Assembly (NCBI RefSeq): GCF_014236855.1
Contig: NZ_CP051261.1
Span: forward strand, 3,906,001-3,970,000
Source of the DNA: Xanthomonas sp. SI
Lineage (GTDB): Bacteria > Pseudomonadota > Gammaproteobacteria > Xanthomonadales > Xanthomonadaceae
DNA: 64,000 nucleotides
Direction of reading: 5' to 3'
Notes under the pieces: generated by a model
What the model was told of the DNA's origin: nothing
What the model saw: only the letters and a program-made list of their open reading frames with translations
Database searches by the model: none
Part shown: positions 30,645 through 41,243 of the stretch, one piece after another
How positions within the stretch are numbered: position 1 is the first letter of the stretch
How the letters are laid out: every line of letters starts with the position of its first letter
Position numbers and translations under genes: made by a program

Positions 30645-32252
30645 ATGCGTCTGCTGCCCGTCCTGTTGCTGTGCGGCGCCCTCGCCGGCTGCCGGCACGC
30701 CGCCCTGCCCGACACCGCCGTCGCCACGCCGCCGCCCGCGTCGGCCGCGTTCGCCCATGCCGAAGCCGACATCGCCACGCTGCAGGCGCAGATGGCGCGC
30801 GGCACGCTCGACAGCGCCGGCCTGACCGCGGCCTACCTGCAGCGGATCGATGCGCTGGACCGGCAAGGACCGGCGCTGCACGCGCTCATCGAGCTCAATC
30901 CGCACGCCCTGGACGAAGCCCGGCAACTGGACGCCGAACGCCGCGCCGGGCACCTGCGCGGCCCGCTGCACGGCATCCCGCTGGTGTTGAAGGACAACAT
31001 CGATGCGCGGCCGATGGCCAACTCGGCCGGCTCGCTGGCCCTGGCCGACTTCCACCCGCCGCACGACGCCTTTCTGGTGCAGCGCCTGCGCCAGGCGGGC
31101 GCGGTGATCCTGGGCAAGAGCAACCTCAGCGAGTGGGCCAACTTCCGTTCCAGCAAATCCAGCTCGGGCTGGAGCGCGCGCGGCGGGCAGACCCGCAACC
31201 CGTACGTGCTCGATCGCAACCCCTGCGGCTCCAGCGCCGGCACCGGCGTGGCGGTGTCGGCCAATCTGGCCACGGCCGGCATCGGCACCGAGACCGACGG
31301 CAGCATCGTCTGCCCGGCCGCGGTGAACGGCCTGGTCGGACTGAAACCGACCGTGGGCCTGGTCAGCCGCGACGGCATCATCCCGATCTCCGCCAGCCAG
31401 GACACCGCCGGGCCGATGACCCGCAGCGTCGCCGATGCGGCGACGCTGCTGAGCGTGCTGGCCGCGCCCGACGCTGCCGACCCGGCCACCGCCGCGGCAC
31501 CGCGCCCCTCCGGCTACGACTACGCCGCGCACCTGCGCCGCGACGCGCTGCGCGGCGCGCGTATCGGCCTGCTGCCCTCGCCGCTGACCCAGACCCCGGA
31601 CATCGCCGCGGCGCAGGCGCGCGCGGTCGCCGCGTTACGCGCCGCCGGCGCCACCGTGGTCGATGCGCGGATCCCCACCGCCGGGCAATGGGACGACGCC
31701 GAACTGAGCGTGTTGCTGACCGAGTTCAAGGCCGGGCTGGAACGCTACCTCGACACGCGCCAGGCGCCGCTGCGCACCCTGGCGCAACTGATCGCGTTCA
31801 ACCGCGCGCATGCCGAGCGCGAGTTGGCGCACTTCGACCAGGCCCTGTTCGAACAGGCGCAGGCCACCCGCGGCGTGGACGACCCGGCCTACCTGGAAGC
31901 GCGGGCGAAAGCCAGGCGCCTGGCCGGTGCGGACGGCATCGATGCGGCGCTGCGCGCGCAGCGGCTGGATGCGCTGATCGCGCCGACCACCGGCCGCGCC
32001 TGGAAGACCGACCCGCTCCACGGCGACGACTTTCCCGGCGCCAGCTACGGTGCGGCCGCAGTGGCCGGCTATCCGAGCCTGACGGTGCCGATGGGCGCCA
32101 GCGACGGCCTGCCGCTGGGCTTGGTGTTCATCGGCGGCGCCTGGAGCGAGCCGCGCCTGATCGAACTGGGCTACGCCTACGAACAGCGCAGCCGCGCACG
32201 CACGCCGCCGACATTCTTGCCGATGCTGCCGCAGACCACGGAGCATCCGTAA
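30645..32252 (+). CDS. Amidase-signature lipoprotein
   Basis: The 535-residue protein starts with a lipoprotein signal (MRLLPVLLLCGALAGC), Cys16 being the lipid-attachment residue. The amidase-signature core is clear: the catalytic Lys in PLVLKDNID, the central Ser in GWSARGGQTRNP, and the nucleophile region CGSSAGTGVAVSANLA with GTETDGSIVCPAA. It forms the Ser-cisSer-Lys triad that hydrolyses amide bonds. It should be tethered to the envelope facing the periplasm; the substrate could be peptides, aryl amides or cell-wall amides. Relatives are annotated as amidases of unknown physiological role. A REP pair follows 62 bp after its stop. Confidence 0.88.
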   Translation: MRLLPVLLLCGALAGCRHAALPDTAVATPPPASAAFAHAEADIATLQAQMARGTLDSAGLTAAYLQRIDALDRQGPALHALIELNPHALDEARQLDAERRAGHLRGPLHGIPLVLKDNIDARPMANSAGSLALADFHPPHDAFLVQRLRQAGAVILGKSNLSEWANFRSSKSSSGWSARGGQTRNPYVLDRNPCGSSAGTGVAVSANLATAGIGTETDGSIVCPAAVNGLVGLKPTVGLVSRDGIIPISASQDTAGPMTRSVADAATLLSVLAAPDAADPATAAAPRPSGYDYAAHLRRDALRGARIGLLPSPLTQTPDIAAAQARAVAALRAAGATVVDARIPTAGQWDDAELSVLLTEFKAGLERYLDTRQAPLRTLAQLIAFNRAHAERELAHFDQALFEQAQATRGVDDPAYLEARAKARRLAGADGIDAALRAQRLDALIAPTTGRAWKTDPLHGDDFPGASYGAAAVAGYPSLTVPMGASDGLPLGLVFIGGAWSEPRLIELGYAYEQRSRARTPPTFLPMLPQTTEHP

Positions 32253-32314
32253 AGCGGATAGCGCCGCAACGGCGCCAAGGCGCACCCAATCGACAGGGGT
32301 TGGCGAAGAACGCC

Positions 32315-32389
32315 CCTGTAGGAGCGGCTTCAGCCGCGACCGAGACTTACCAGGAAAGCGCCGGTCGCGGCTGAAGCCGCTCCTACAGG
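32315..32389. repeat. REP-type inverted pair, copy 2
   Basis: Arms at 32315-32342 and 32362-32389 are perfect reverse complements of about 28 bp with a 19-bp spacer. The core TGTAGGAGCGGCTTCAGCC is identical to copy 1; the outer ends differ (ACCG instead of ACAGG). It lies between the rightward amidase and the leftward MscS-type gene, again at convergent gene ends. Confidence 0.9.
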
Positions 32390-32467
32390 TTTGAGAATCC
32401 ACGCGTCACCAACAACGCGTGGACACTGCAGGCGCCTGCCGCAACGACGACACGACGCAACGCGACG

Positions 32468-33643
32468 CTATGCCGTATCCGGCCGCGGCGCGTCCGGATC
32501 CTGCGCCACTGTCGCCGCCGGCGCGCCATCCTCGGCGCCGGGCGAGCGCATCGCCGCCGAGTCGCTGGTCGTCGATGGCGGCCGCGGGGCCGCGCGCGCG
32601 GTGTCCGAGGAAATCTCCGCGCGCATCCTCGGCAAGGCATATGGATGTTCGCGGGTCAGGAAATCGATCATCCGTTCGCGCACGATGCAGCGCAGGTCGA
32701 ACGCATCGCCGGAGTTGCGCGCGCTGACCAGCAGGCGCACCTGAATCGTGCTCTCGCTGGTTTCGGTCACCTGGGTCACGCAGACGCGGCCATCCCACAG
32801 CGGCTCGCTCTTGCAGATCCGCTCCAGCTCGGCGCGCAGCTGCGGCATCGGCGTGCGGTAGTCCAGCCACAGGAACGCGGTGCCGAGCAGGTCGGCGCTG
32901 CTGCGCGTCCAGTTCTGGAACGGGTTCTCGATGAACCAGGTCAACGGCACCACCATGCGCCGCTCGTCCCAGATCCGCACCACCACGTAGGAACTGCCGA
33001 TCTCCTCGATGCGGCCCCACTCGCCTTCGACGATGACCACGTCGTCGAGCCGGATCGGCTGGGTCAAGGCGATCTGCAGGCCTGCGATCAGGTTGCCGAA
33101 CACCGGCTTGGCGGCGATACCGGCGACCAGGCCGATGATGCCGGCCGAGGCCAGCAGCGTGGTGCCGATCTGCCGCACCGCCGGGAAGGTCAGCAGCACC
33201 ACCGAGGTACCGAGCAGGATGATCGTGCCCATCGCCACGCGGGCCAGCACCCGGGTCTGGGTCTGGATGCGCCGCGCGGTCAGATTGTCGGCCACTTCGA
33301 TCGGGTAGCTGCGCAGGATCGCCTTTTCCAGCGCGGCGGCGCCGCGCACCAGCAGCCAGGTCACGCAGCCGATCATGCCGATATGCAGCAGGTGCTGCAG
33401 GTCGGTCAGCGCGCGCTCGTCCAGCGGCGTGGATTCCAGCGCGAAGCTGAGCATCAGCATCGGCAGCAGGAACGCCATCGGCACGCTGAGCACGCGCACG
33501 ATGCGCGCACGCCGGTAGTCGCGCCCGCGCATGCGCTGCGCGATGCGCAGCAACAGCCACCAGGCGAGGAAGCCGAGCACTACCGCGGCGCCGATCGGCA
33601 ACGTGTAATCGCGCCACGGGATCCAGTCGAGATCCAGGTTCAA
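32468..33643 (-). CDS. MscS-family mechanosensitive channel
   Basis: The 391-residue protein has about five membrane helices and then the MscS pore-lining TM3 and beta domain (GLVAGIAAKPVFGNLIAGLQIA, QPIRLDDVVIVEGEWGRIEEIG, VVVRIWDERRMVVPLTWFIENPFQNW). It gates in response to membrane tension and releases solutes under hypo-osmotic shock. I prefer the TTG start at 33643, because AAGGAG stands six bases upstream and MNLDLDWIPWRDYTLP matches related proteins. In-frame ATGs at 33742 and 33703 lack a comparable site. The Ala/Pro-rich C-terminal tail (about 350-391) is likely disordered. Confidence 0.88.
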   Translation of the reverse strand: MNLDLDWIPWRDYTLPIGAAVVLGFLAWWLLLRIAQRMRGRDYRRARIVRVLSVPMAFLLPMLMLSFALESTPLDERALTDLQHLLHIGMIGCVTWLLVRGAAALEKAILRSYPIEVADNLTARRIQTQTRVLARVAMGTIILLGTSVVLLTFPAVRQIGTTLLASAGIIGLVAGIAAKPVFGNLIAGLQIALTQPIRLDDVVIVEGEWGRIEEIGSSYVVVRIWDERRMVVPLTWFIENPFQNWTRSSADLLGTAFLWLDYRTPMPQLRAELERICKSEPLWDGRVCVTQVTETSESTIQVRLLVSARNSGDAFDLRCIVRERMIDFLTREHPYALPRMRAEISSDTARAAPRPPSTTSDSAAMRSPGAEDGAPAATVAQDPDAPRPDTA

Positions 33644-34148
33644 GATGCGCTCCTTGAAGGGGGGGGAGGAGGCGCGACAGTGTGACAAAGCAAGGATAAG
33701 CATCGTGTCGAGCGCTGCGACCGGTACGAACCGCGTCGTCATCGCGAGGCGCGCGCATCGCGCGCATCCGCGACAGGCTCATCGCGAGCGAGTGGAGCCC
33801 CATTCCTGGCGCAGTCCATGCCCGATATGCGCGGTCGCATCGTGCGGGGTTCCTGCCCGGTGACAAGCAACTCGCCAACGGCCTGCAGCGGTCGCCGCAA
33901 TTGGTGCGTCTTCAGTTACGAAGCTGGATGCAGCAGACACTGCGCCTGCCAGGGCCCGATGCGCCGACATCGCCAACCAGCACCACCAGTCCCGCATCGC
34001 AGGCCGCGATGCGTGCGCACGGCAGCTGCATGCGTAGCGCCGGATATCGACGACTCACGCGCATCAACGAGACCTACCGCCACACCATCGGCGCCTGACG
34101 CACGCGGCGCACCAGCAAGCGCGCCGCGGTGACCGCGGAAGCGCGCCG
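33644..34148. other. 505-bp intergenic region, no supported gene
   Basis: Short open frames occur on both strands (for example about 65-105 codons between 33818 and 34132), but none has a ribosome site or a recognisable product. A CCGCGG-TGA-CCGCGG palindrome at 34124-34138 is close to the DAHP synthase stop and could help end that leftward transcript. Otherwise nothing was identified. Confidence 0.4.
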
Positions 34149-35546
<1,398 letters not shown>

Positions 35547-35719
35547 GAAAGGACTCCTTGGCAATCTGCGATGTTCGCAGAGCCTGGCCGCGACGCAAAG
35601 CACTGCGTGACGCGCTTGCGTAGCCGTGGGCGCAACCGGCGCCGGGACATGAACGCCAGGCAAAGCGCGCACGCCAGCCATGACTTCCGACCTACGCCAG
35701 CGCCGTCACGAAAGTAGAA

Positions 35720-35734
35720 TGTTATTACATAACA
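35720..35734 (+). promoter_or_regulatory. Zur-like box upstream of a TonB receptor
   Basis: TGTTAT-TAC-ATAACA is a perfect 6+3+6 palindrome 37 bp upstream of the receptor ATG. Both half-sites equal those of the enterobacterial Zur consensus (TGTTAT-N3-ATAACA). It overlaps the end of a TAGAAT -10-like sequence (35715-35720), a position suited to repression. This predicts zinc-dependent repression of the receptor. A nickel or other Fur-family site is the alternative. Confidence 0.6.
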
Positions 35735-35771
35735 AGCCCGTTTCCCTTCCATTCCAGGTCTCGCCCTCGCC

Positions 35772-37907
35772 ATGACGCCCCGCCCCCTCTCCACCGCCAT
35801 CGCCCTTGTCCTGCTGGCCGCACCCGGCTTCGCGCTCGCCACCGATGCGACCAGCGCCGACACCGGCCCCGAGCGCACCACCGACCTGGATGCGGTCACC
35901 GTCACCGCCAAGCTGGAGGCGGCGCGCAACGCGCTGTCGCCGGACATCGGCAGCAGCCAGTACTCGATCACGGCCGAGGACATCGAGCGGCTGCCGCTGG
36001 GCGCCTCCACCCCGCTCAACCAGGTGCTGCTGCAGGCGCCGGGCGTGGTCCAGGATTCCTACGGCGGCATCCACGTGCGCGGCGACCACGCCAACCTGCA
36101 GTACCGCATCAATGGCGTGCTGATCCCCGAGTCCATCTCCGGCTTCGGCCAGAGCCTGGATCCGCGCACGATCAAGAGCATCAAGCTGCTCGACGGCGCG
36201 CTGCCGGCGCAGTTCGGCGATCGCACCGCGGCAGTGGTGGACATCACCACCAAGAGCGGCGTGGAACTGGGCAACGGCGGCAGCGTCGGCATCACCGGCG
36301 GCTCCTACGGCACGCTCAACCCGAACGCCTCCTGGTGGGGCAGCAGCGGCCGCTGGAGCTGGTTCGTCACCGGCGATTACGAGCAGAACAAGCTCGGCCT
36401 GGAGAATCCGGTCAACAGCCGCGACCCCGAGCACGACAAGACGCATCAGGGCAAAGGCTTCGCCGACCTCAGCTACCTGATCGACGAGAACACCCGGCTC
36501 AGCCTGCTGGTCGGCTACGCCAACAACCGCTTCCAGATCCCGAACAATCCCGGGCAGACCCCTGCCTACGATTACCTGGGCAGCACCGACTTCGATTCGT
36601 CCAAGCTCGACGAGAACCAGCGCGAGAACACCCGCTTCGGCACCCTGGTGCTGCAGGGTTCGCTCGGCGCCACCAGCTATCAGCTATCGGCCGGTCAGCG
36701 CTACAGCAGCGTCGCGTTCTCGCCCGACGTCGCCGGCGACCTGATCTTCAACGGCGTCGCCTCGCAGGTGGACCGCAGCAACCGCGCCAACACCGTGCAG
36801 GCCGACTTCTCCACCCCGCTCGGCGACGCGCACACGCTGCGCTACGGCGTGTACGGCAACTTCGAGCACGCCGTCGCCAGCAACAATTCCTATGTGTTCC
36901 CAGCCGATGCCGACGGCAACCAGACCAGCAACGCGCCGGTCTTCATTCCCGACGCCAGCCGCTTCCACGCCAGCACCTACGCGGTTTACCTGCAGGACGA
37001 ATGGAAGATCGGCAACGACTGGACCGTGAATTATGGCGTGCGCGGCGACCGCTACAAGGCGTTCGGTACCACCGAAGGCCAGCTCAGCCCGCGCCTGGGC
37101 GTGGTCTGGCAGGCCAGCGCCGACACCACCGTGCATGCCGGCTATGCGCGCTACTTCACCCCGCCGGCCAGCGAACTGATCTCCACCAGCGACATCGCCC
37201 TGTACGACGGCACCACCAACCAGCAGTCCACCGCCGGCGGCGCGACCACGCCGCTGAGCGAGCGCAGCGACTACTACGACATGGGCATCTCGCAGGTGGT
37301 CAACGAGCACCTGACCCTGGGCCTGGACACCTACTATCGCAAGGCCGACCGCCTGCAGGACGAAGGCCAGTTCGGCGCCGCCTACGTGTATTCCACGTTC
37401 AACTACCGCTACGGCCGCATCCGCGGCGCGGAGTTCAGCGCCGACTACAGCAACGGCCCGGTCACCGCCTACTTCAACGTCGCCTACAGCAAGGCGATGG
37501 GCAAGCGGGTCATGACCAGCCTGTACAACTTCGATCCGGACGCGCTGGCCTACGCCTACGACAACTGGATCCACCTGGACCACGACCAGAAGTTCACCTC
37601 GTCCGGCGGCATCAGCTACGCGATCGACGACGCCAGCCGGATCGGTGCCAACTACCTGTTCGGCAGCGGCCTGCGCACCGATACCGACACCGTGCCCAAC
37701 GGCGGCGAGCTGCCGTCGTACTTCCAGCTGAACCTCAGCGCCGGCCACGACTTCGCGCTCAGCGCGCATCCGCTGCACGCGCAAGTGGCGGTGCTCAACG
37801 TGCTCGATCGCGCCTACCAACTGCGCGACGGCGGCGGCATCGGCGTGTTCGCCCCGCAATGGGCGCCGCGCCGCGGCGTCTACCTGAGCCTGCAGCAGGA
37901 TTTCTGA
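35772..37907 (+). CDS. TonB-dependent receptor, probably zinc-regulated
   Basis: The 711-residue protein has a signal peptide (MTPRPLSTAIALVLLAAPGF then ALATDA), a TonB-box-like LDAVTVTAK, a plug with LNQVLLQAPGVVQDSYGGIHVRGDHANLQYRINGV in overlapping pieces, and a barrel ending in VYLSLQQDF. The length and plug resemble outer-membrane receptors for small ligands more than siderophore receptors, and no extended extracellular His cluster typical of ZnuD was seen. A Zur-like palindrome directly upstream suggests import of zinc or a zinc complex. A vitamin or copper-chelate receptor is the alternative. No transporter genes are adjacent. Confidence 0.85.
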   Translation: MTPRPLSTAIALVLLAAPGFALATDATSADTGPERTTDLDAVTVTAKLEAARNALSPDIGSSQYSITAEDIERLPLGASTPLNQVLLQAPGVVQDSYGGIHVRGDHANLQYRINGVLIPESISGFGQSLDPRTIKSIKLLDGALPAQFGDRTAAVVDITTKSGVELGNGGSVGITGGSYGTLNPNASWWGSSGRWSWFVTGDYEQNKLGLENPVNSRDPEHDKTHQGKGFADLSYLIDENTRLSLLVGYANNRFQIPNNPGQTPAYDYLGSTDFDSSKLDENQRENTRFGTLVLQGSLGATSYQLSAGQRYSSVAFSPDVAGDLIFNGVASQVDRSNRANTVQADFSTPLGDAHTLRYGVYGNFEHAVASNNSYVFPADADGNQTSNAPVFIPDASRFHASTYAVYLQDEWKIGNDWTVNYGVRGDRYKAFGTTEGQLSPRLGVVWQASADTTVHAGYARYFTPPASELISTSDIALYDGTTNQQSTAGGATTPLSERSDYYDMGISQVVNEHLTLGLDTYYRKADRLQDEGQFGAAYVYSTFNYRYGRIRGAEFSADYSNGPVTAYFNVAYSKAMGKRVMTSLYNFDPDALAYAYDNWIHLDHDQKFTSSGGISYAIDDASRIGANYLFGSGLRTDTDTVPNGGELPSYFQLNLSAGHDFALSAHPLHAQVAVLNVLDRAYQLRDGGGIGVFAPQWAPRRGVYLSLQQDF

Positions 37908-38059
37908 GGCAGGCACGCAGCCAGGCCGCGCCCGCGTCGGGCCGGCCTGGATGCGTGGATGTATTCATCCATGGATGAGCGTAGCGCAGCGACGTTCGCA
38001 GCGGGCTGCGCCGCCGCTGCCCGCGGATTCACGCCATCCGTTTACCGCCTATAGCACCG

Positions 38060-38130
38060 TGTAGGAGCGGCTTCAGCCGCGACAGGGTCTTATACCGATA
38101 GTGCCTGTCGCGACTGAAGTCGCTCCTACA
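38060..38130. repeat. REP-type inverted pair, copy 3, with paired substitutions
   Basis: Arms lie at 38060-38086 and 38104-38130. The left arm is the standard sequence. The right arm differs from its complement at two positions, which turn its own internal hairpin GCGGC/GCCGC into GCGAC/GTCGC, so the small stem stays paired while the long stem gains mismatches. It sits between the TonB receptor and dsbB, which converge. Confidence 0.9.
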
Positions 38131-38178
38131 AGGGCGCTCACTCCCAGCCGACGGCAAGGCGCGCAGCACGCGAAAATC

Positions 38179-38691
38179 TCAGTGCAGCGAACGCCGCCGG
38201 GCCTTGAACCCGGCATACAGCGCGTACAGCGCCAGCGCTACGAAACAGATCAGGCACCACATCGGCATCGACAGGCCGAGGAAGCGCCAGTCGATATTGC
38301 CGCAGTCGCCGGTCCCGGTCAGCACCCGGCGCAGCACTTCGAACGGCCCCATCGTCTCGCGCAGGAAGCTCAGCGGCGGCCCGCAGGAGGCCATCGGATC
38401 GGGAAACAGCTGCACCGACACGTGCTTGGTGGAGATGCCGGCGCCGATGGCCGCGGCCAGGAACGCCAGCACGCCATACACCTTGCGCCCGCCGCTGCGG
38501 GCCGGCCCGTGCAAGGCACCGAGCAGGAACAGCAGGCCCAGCGCGGCGAACGCGATGCGCTGGAAGATGCACAGCGGACAGGGCTCGATGCCGAGTTGCA
38601 CCTGCACGTAGATCGCATAGCCCAGCAGTCCGGCACAGATCAGGAAGCCGAACAGGAACTGCGCGCGGAAACTCCAGCGTAACGGGTTCAT
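38179..38691 (-). CDS. dsbB: Disulfide bond formation protein B
   Basis: The 170-residue protein has four membrane helices and the four essential cysteines of DsbB: Cys38-x-x-Cys41 in the first periplasmic loop (EPCPLCIFQR) and Cys103 and Cys130 in the second (MASCGPP, GTGDCGNID). It reoxidises periplasmic DsbA and passes electrons to ubiquinone in the inner membrane. No dsbA is adjacent. The gene starts 129 bp from the terminator that ends the ribosomal cluster and ends 49 bp from the REP pair. Confidence 0.94.
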   Translation of the reverse strand: MNPLRWSFRAQFLFGFLICAGLLGYAIYVQVQLGIEPCPLCIFQRIAFAALGLLFLLGALHGPARSGGRKVYGVLAFLAAAIGAGISTKHVSVQLFPDPMASCGPPLSFLRETMGPFEVLRRVLTGTGDCGNIDWRFLGLSMPMWCLICFVALALYALYAGFKARRRSLH

Positions 38692-38820
38692 CGGGTCGGG
38701 CTCACATGAACGGTGCGCGCATTATCCGCCATCGCCCGCCTCGCCACCATGTGCCGTGCGTCCCTGGGTGCAGCGAACGCGGCGAATCATGCGCGGCACA
38801 AACCGACGCCCCCCAGACGC

Positions 38821-38846
38821 AAAAAAGCCCGGACATGCCGGGCTTC
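38821..38846 (-). terminator. Intrinsic terminator of the alpha operon
   Basis: AGCCCGG and CCGGGCT pair across a 5-nt loop at 38826-38844, followed on the minus strand by six T residues. It lies 25 bp beyond the rplQ stop and closes the ribosomal-protein cluster. Confidence 0.9.
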
Positions 38847-38870
38847 TTGCTGACGCGGTGCGGGCCGGAT

Positions 38871-39257
38871 TTACTCGGCCACTTCCTCGGCGATCGCGGT
38901 CGGACGATCGACCAGCTCGACGTACGCCATCGGCGCATTGTCGCCGGCGCGGAAGCCGCACTTCAGGATGCGCAGGTAGCCGCCCGGACGCGACTGGTAA
39001 CGCGGGCCCAGCTCGACGAACAGCTTGCCCACCGCTTCCTTGTCGCGCAGGCGCGAGAAGGCCAGACGGCGATTGGCGACGCCATCGACCTTGGCGATGG
39101 TGATCAGCGGCTCGGCGACGCGACGCAGTTCCTTGGCCTTCGGCAGGGTGGTCTTGATCAGTTCGTGCTTGAACAGCGAGGCCGCCATGTTGGAGAACAT
39201 CGCCTGGCGATGGGCGCTGGTGCGGTTGAACTTGCGGCCGGATTTCTGGTGACGCAT
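38871..39257 (-). CDS. rplQ: 50S ribosomal protein L17
   Basis: The 128-residue protein starts [20 protein letters not shown], the invariant L17 N-terminus, and has a normal length. L17 binds 23S rRNA near the exit tunnel and is needed for 50S assembly. It is the last gene of the cluster, 293 bp after rpoA, and the spacer holds several hairpins. A terminator follows directly. Confidence 0.97.
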   Translation of the reverse strand: MRHQKSGRKFNRTSAHRQAMFSNMAASLFKHELIKTTLPKAKELRRVAEPLITIAKVDGVANRRLAFSRLRDKEAVGKLFVELGPRYQSRPGGYLRILKCGFRAGDNAPMAYVELVDRPTAIAEEVAE

Positions 39258-39550
39258 GGTCTTGATTCCTATGGAAAGTTGAAACTGCTGGAGATCGCTG
39301 TCGCCGTCCTGGCGTTGAACAATGGACTGCGGATGGTCCGAGCCGGCCGTCCCTGACCGGACAACGCCGCGGGCTTGAAGACCCGTCGGCGTAGTTGTGC
39401 AACTGATGCGGCGCGAGGCGCCGCGAAGGCGTCCCTGCTTCCCTCCCTGGCGGTCTTACCTGGACTCCGAGGAGTCCTGCCCGGCCATCCATGACCGGAC
39501 CTGCAGCGTCCGTGGCCGATGCCGGTGCGGCATCGGCCAGGTGCGGCTGC
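39258..39550 (-). other. rpoA-rplQ spacer with clustered hairpins
   Basis: This 293-bp spacer has no gene. It contains GGCCGATGCC/GGCATCGGCC (39514-39538, 10 perfect bp, 5-nt loop), GGACTCC-GA-GGAGTCC (39462-39477) and GCGGCGC/GGCGCCGC (39408-39424). No T-run follows any of them, so they are unlikely to be simple terminators. They may slow decay, guide RNA processing or adjust rplQ expression. Confidence 0.55.
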
Positions 39551-40549
39551 TTAGCCGAGCATGCCGTGCTGGGCGACGCCGGCCGGCGGCCAGTTCTCCA
39601 GCTTCATGCCGAGCGACAGGCCGCGCTGGGCCAGCACTTCCTTGATCTCGGTCAGCGACTTCTTGCCGAGGTTCGGGGTCTTGAGCAGCTCCACTTCGGT
39701 CTTCTGGATCAGATCGCCGATGTAGTAGATGCTCTCGGCCTTCAGGCAGTTGGCCGAACGCACGGTCAGTTCCAGATCGTCGATCGGACGCAGCAGCACC
39801 GGATCCACGCCGTTGCTGGCCGGCTTGGCCGCGCCACGGTCGCGATGGGTGAAGTCGCCGAACACCGACAGCTGATCGCTGAGGATGTCGGCGGCGGTGC
39901 GCACGGCTTCCTCGGCATCGATCGTGCCATTGGTCTCGATGTCCAGGACCAGCTTGTCCAGGTCGGTGCGCTGCTCGACGCGCGCGGATTCGACCGCGTA
40001 GGCGACGCGACGCACGGGCGAGAACGACGCATCCAGGATCAGGCGACCGATGGTGCGGGTCTCCTCGTCCGGACGGCGACGCGCGGCGGCCGGCTGGTAG
40101 CCGAAGCCACGCTCGATCTTCAGACGCATGTTGATCGCCATATCCTTGGTCAGGTGGCAGATCACGTGGTCGTTGTTGAGGATCTCGACGTTGTGGTCGG
40201 TCTTGATGTCGGCGGCAGTGACCGTGCCCGGACCCTGCTTGGACAGCGACAGCGTGGCGCTGTCGCCGGTGTGTATGCGGATGGCCACGTCCTTGAGGTT
40301 GAGCAGGACATCCAACACGTCCTCCTGCAGCCCTTCGACCGTGGTGTACTCGTGCAGCACGCCGTCGATCTCGACTTCGGTGATCGCGAAGCCGGGGATC
40401 GAGGACAGCAGCACGCGACGCAGGGCATTGCCCAGCGTGTGCCCATACCCGCGCTCCAAGGGCTCGATTACGACCTTGGCGCGGTTGTCGGTAAGGCGTT
40501 CGATCTGCGGCCCACGGGGGCGCAGAACCTGGTTGGCGGTAACCGTCAT
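39551..40549 (-). CDS. rpoA: DNA-directed RNA polymerase alpha subunit
   Basis: The 332-residue protein has the alpha N-terminal dimerisation domain ([25 protein letters not shown], then the [14 protein letters not shown] region) and the C-terminal DNA/activator-binding domain ([42 protein letters not shown]). Two alpha subunits scaffold beta and beta' and contact UP elements. The start at 40549 ([13 protein letters not shown]) matches Xanthomonas alpha; the in-frame ATG at 40594 is too far upstream. It follows rpsD by 50 bp containing a 9-bp hairpin. Confidence 0.97.
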   Translation of the reverse strand: MTVTANQVLRPRGPQIERLTDNRAKVVIEPLERGYGHTLGNALRRVLLSSIPGFAITEVEIDGVLHEYTTVEGLQEDVLDVLLNLKDVAIRIHTGDSATLSLSKQGPGTVTAADIKTDHNVEILNNDHVICHLTKDMAINMRLKIERGFGYQPAAARRRPDEETRTIGRLILDASFSPVRRVAYAVESARVEQRTDLDKLVLDIETNGTIDAEEAVRTAADILSDQLSVFGDFTHRDRGAAKPASNGVDPVLLRPIDDLELTVRSANCLKAESIYYIGDLIQKTEVELLKTPNLGKKSLTEIKEVLAQRGLSLGMKLENWPPAGVAQHGMLG

Positions 40550-40567
40550 GTTGCGGGTTCTCCTGAC

Positions 40568-40589
40568 GAGCCTCCGTTGCCGGAGGCTC
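40568..40589 (-). other. 9-bp hairpin between rpsD and rpoA
   Basis: GAGCCTCCG (40568-40576) and CGGAGGCTC (40581-40589) are perfect complements with a 4-nt loop, within the 50-bp gap between the rpsD stop and the rpoA start. No T-run follows. It could shape rpoA translation or mark a processing site. Confidence 0.6.
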
Positions 40590-40599
40590 TCCAATGTGA

Positions 40600-41229
40600 T
40601 TACTTCGAATACAACTCGACGATCAGCGCTTCGTTGATGTCAGCAGGCAGGTCCGCACGATCCGGCACGGCCTTGAAGATGCCGCTGAACTTCTTCGAAT
40701 CGACCTCGACCCAGGACGGGTTCAGGTCGTGCGTTTCGGCAACGGTCAGCGCTTCCTGCACGCGAAGCTGCTTCTGCGCCTTTTCCGACAGGGCGATCGC
40801 GTCGCCGGCCTTGACCTGGTACGAGGCCAGGTTCACCGACTTGCCGTTGACCAGCACGCCACGGTGCGACACCAGCTGGCGCGCGGCCGGGCGGGTGACG
40901 GCGAAGCCCATGCGGTAGACGACGTTGTCCAGGCGGGTTTCCAGCAGCTGCAGCAGGTTCTCGCCGGTGTTGCCCTTCTTGGTCGAGGCCTTCTTGTAGT
41001 AGTTGCGGAACTGACGCTCCAGCAGACCGTAGATACGCTTGACCTTCTGCTTCTCGCGCAGCTGGGTGGCGTAGTCGGACAGCTTGCCCTTGCGGGCGGT
41101 CGCGCCGTGCTGGCCGGGCTTTTGCTCCAGCTTGCACTTGGAGTCCAGCGCACGCGCCGGGCTCTTGAGGGAAAGATCGGCGCCTTCACGGCGCGCGAGC
41201 TTACAGGTAGGACCGATATAACGAGCCAT
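40600..41229 (-). CDS. rpsD: 30S ribosomal protein S4
   Basis: The 209-residue protein carries the S4 N-terminal region ([19 protein letters not shown]) and the S4 RNA-binding domain ([34 protein letters not shown] split across residues 92-125). It nucleates 30S assembly on 16S rRNA, and in E. coli it represses the alpha operon. The four-cysteine zinc site of some S4 proteins is absent (CKL at Cys9 plus one other Cys), so this is the zinc-free form. Confidence 0.97.
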   Translation of the reverse strand: MARYIGPTCKLARREGADLSLKSPARALDSKCKLEQKPGQHGATARKGKLSDYATQLREKQKVKRIYGLLERQFRNYYKKASTKKGNTGENLLQLLETRLDNVVYRMGFAVTRPAARQLVSHRGVLVNGKSVNLASYQVKAGDAIALSEKAQKQLRVQEALTVAETHDLNPSWVEVDSKKFSGIFKAVPDRADLPADINEALIVELYSK

Positions 41230-41243
41230 TTCTTATCGCTCCT

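Noticed and set aside
33818..34132. Small plus-strand gene between mscS and the DAHP synthase
   Set aside because: No ribosome site, no family signature, and several competing frames of similar length.
40549..40594. Earlier rpoA start at 40594
   Set aside because: It lies inside the intergenic hairpin and adds 15 residues absent from alpha subunits.
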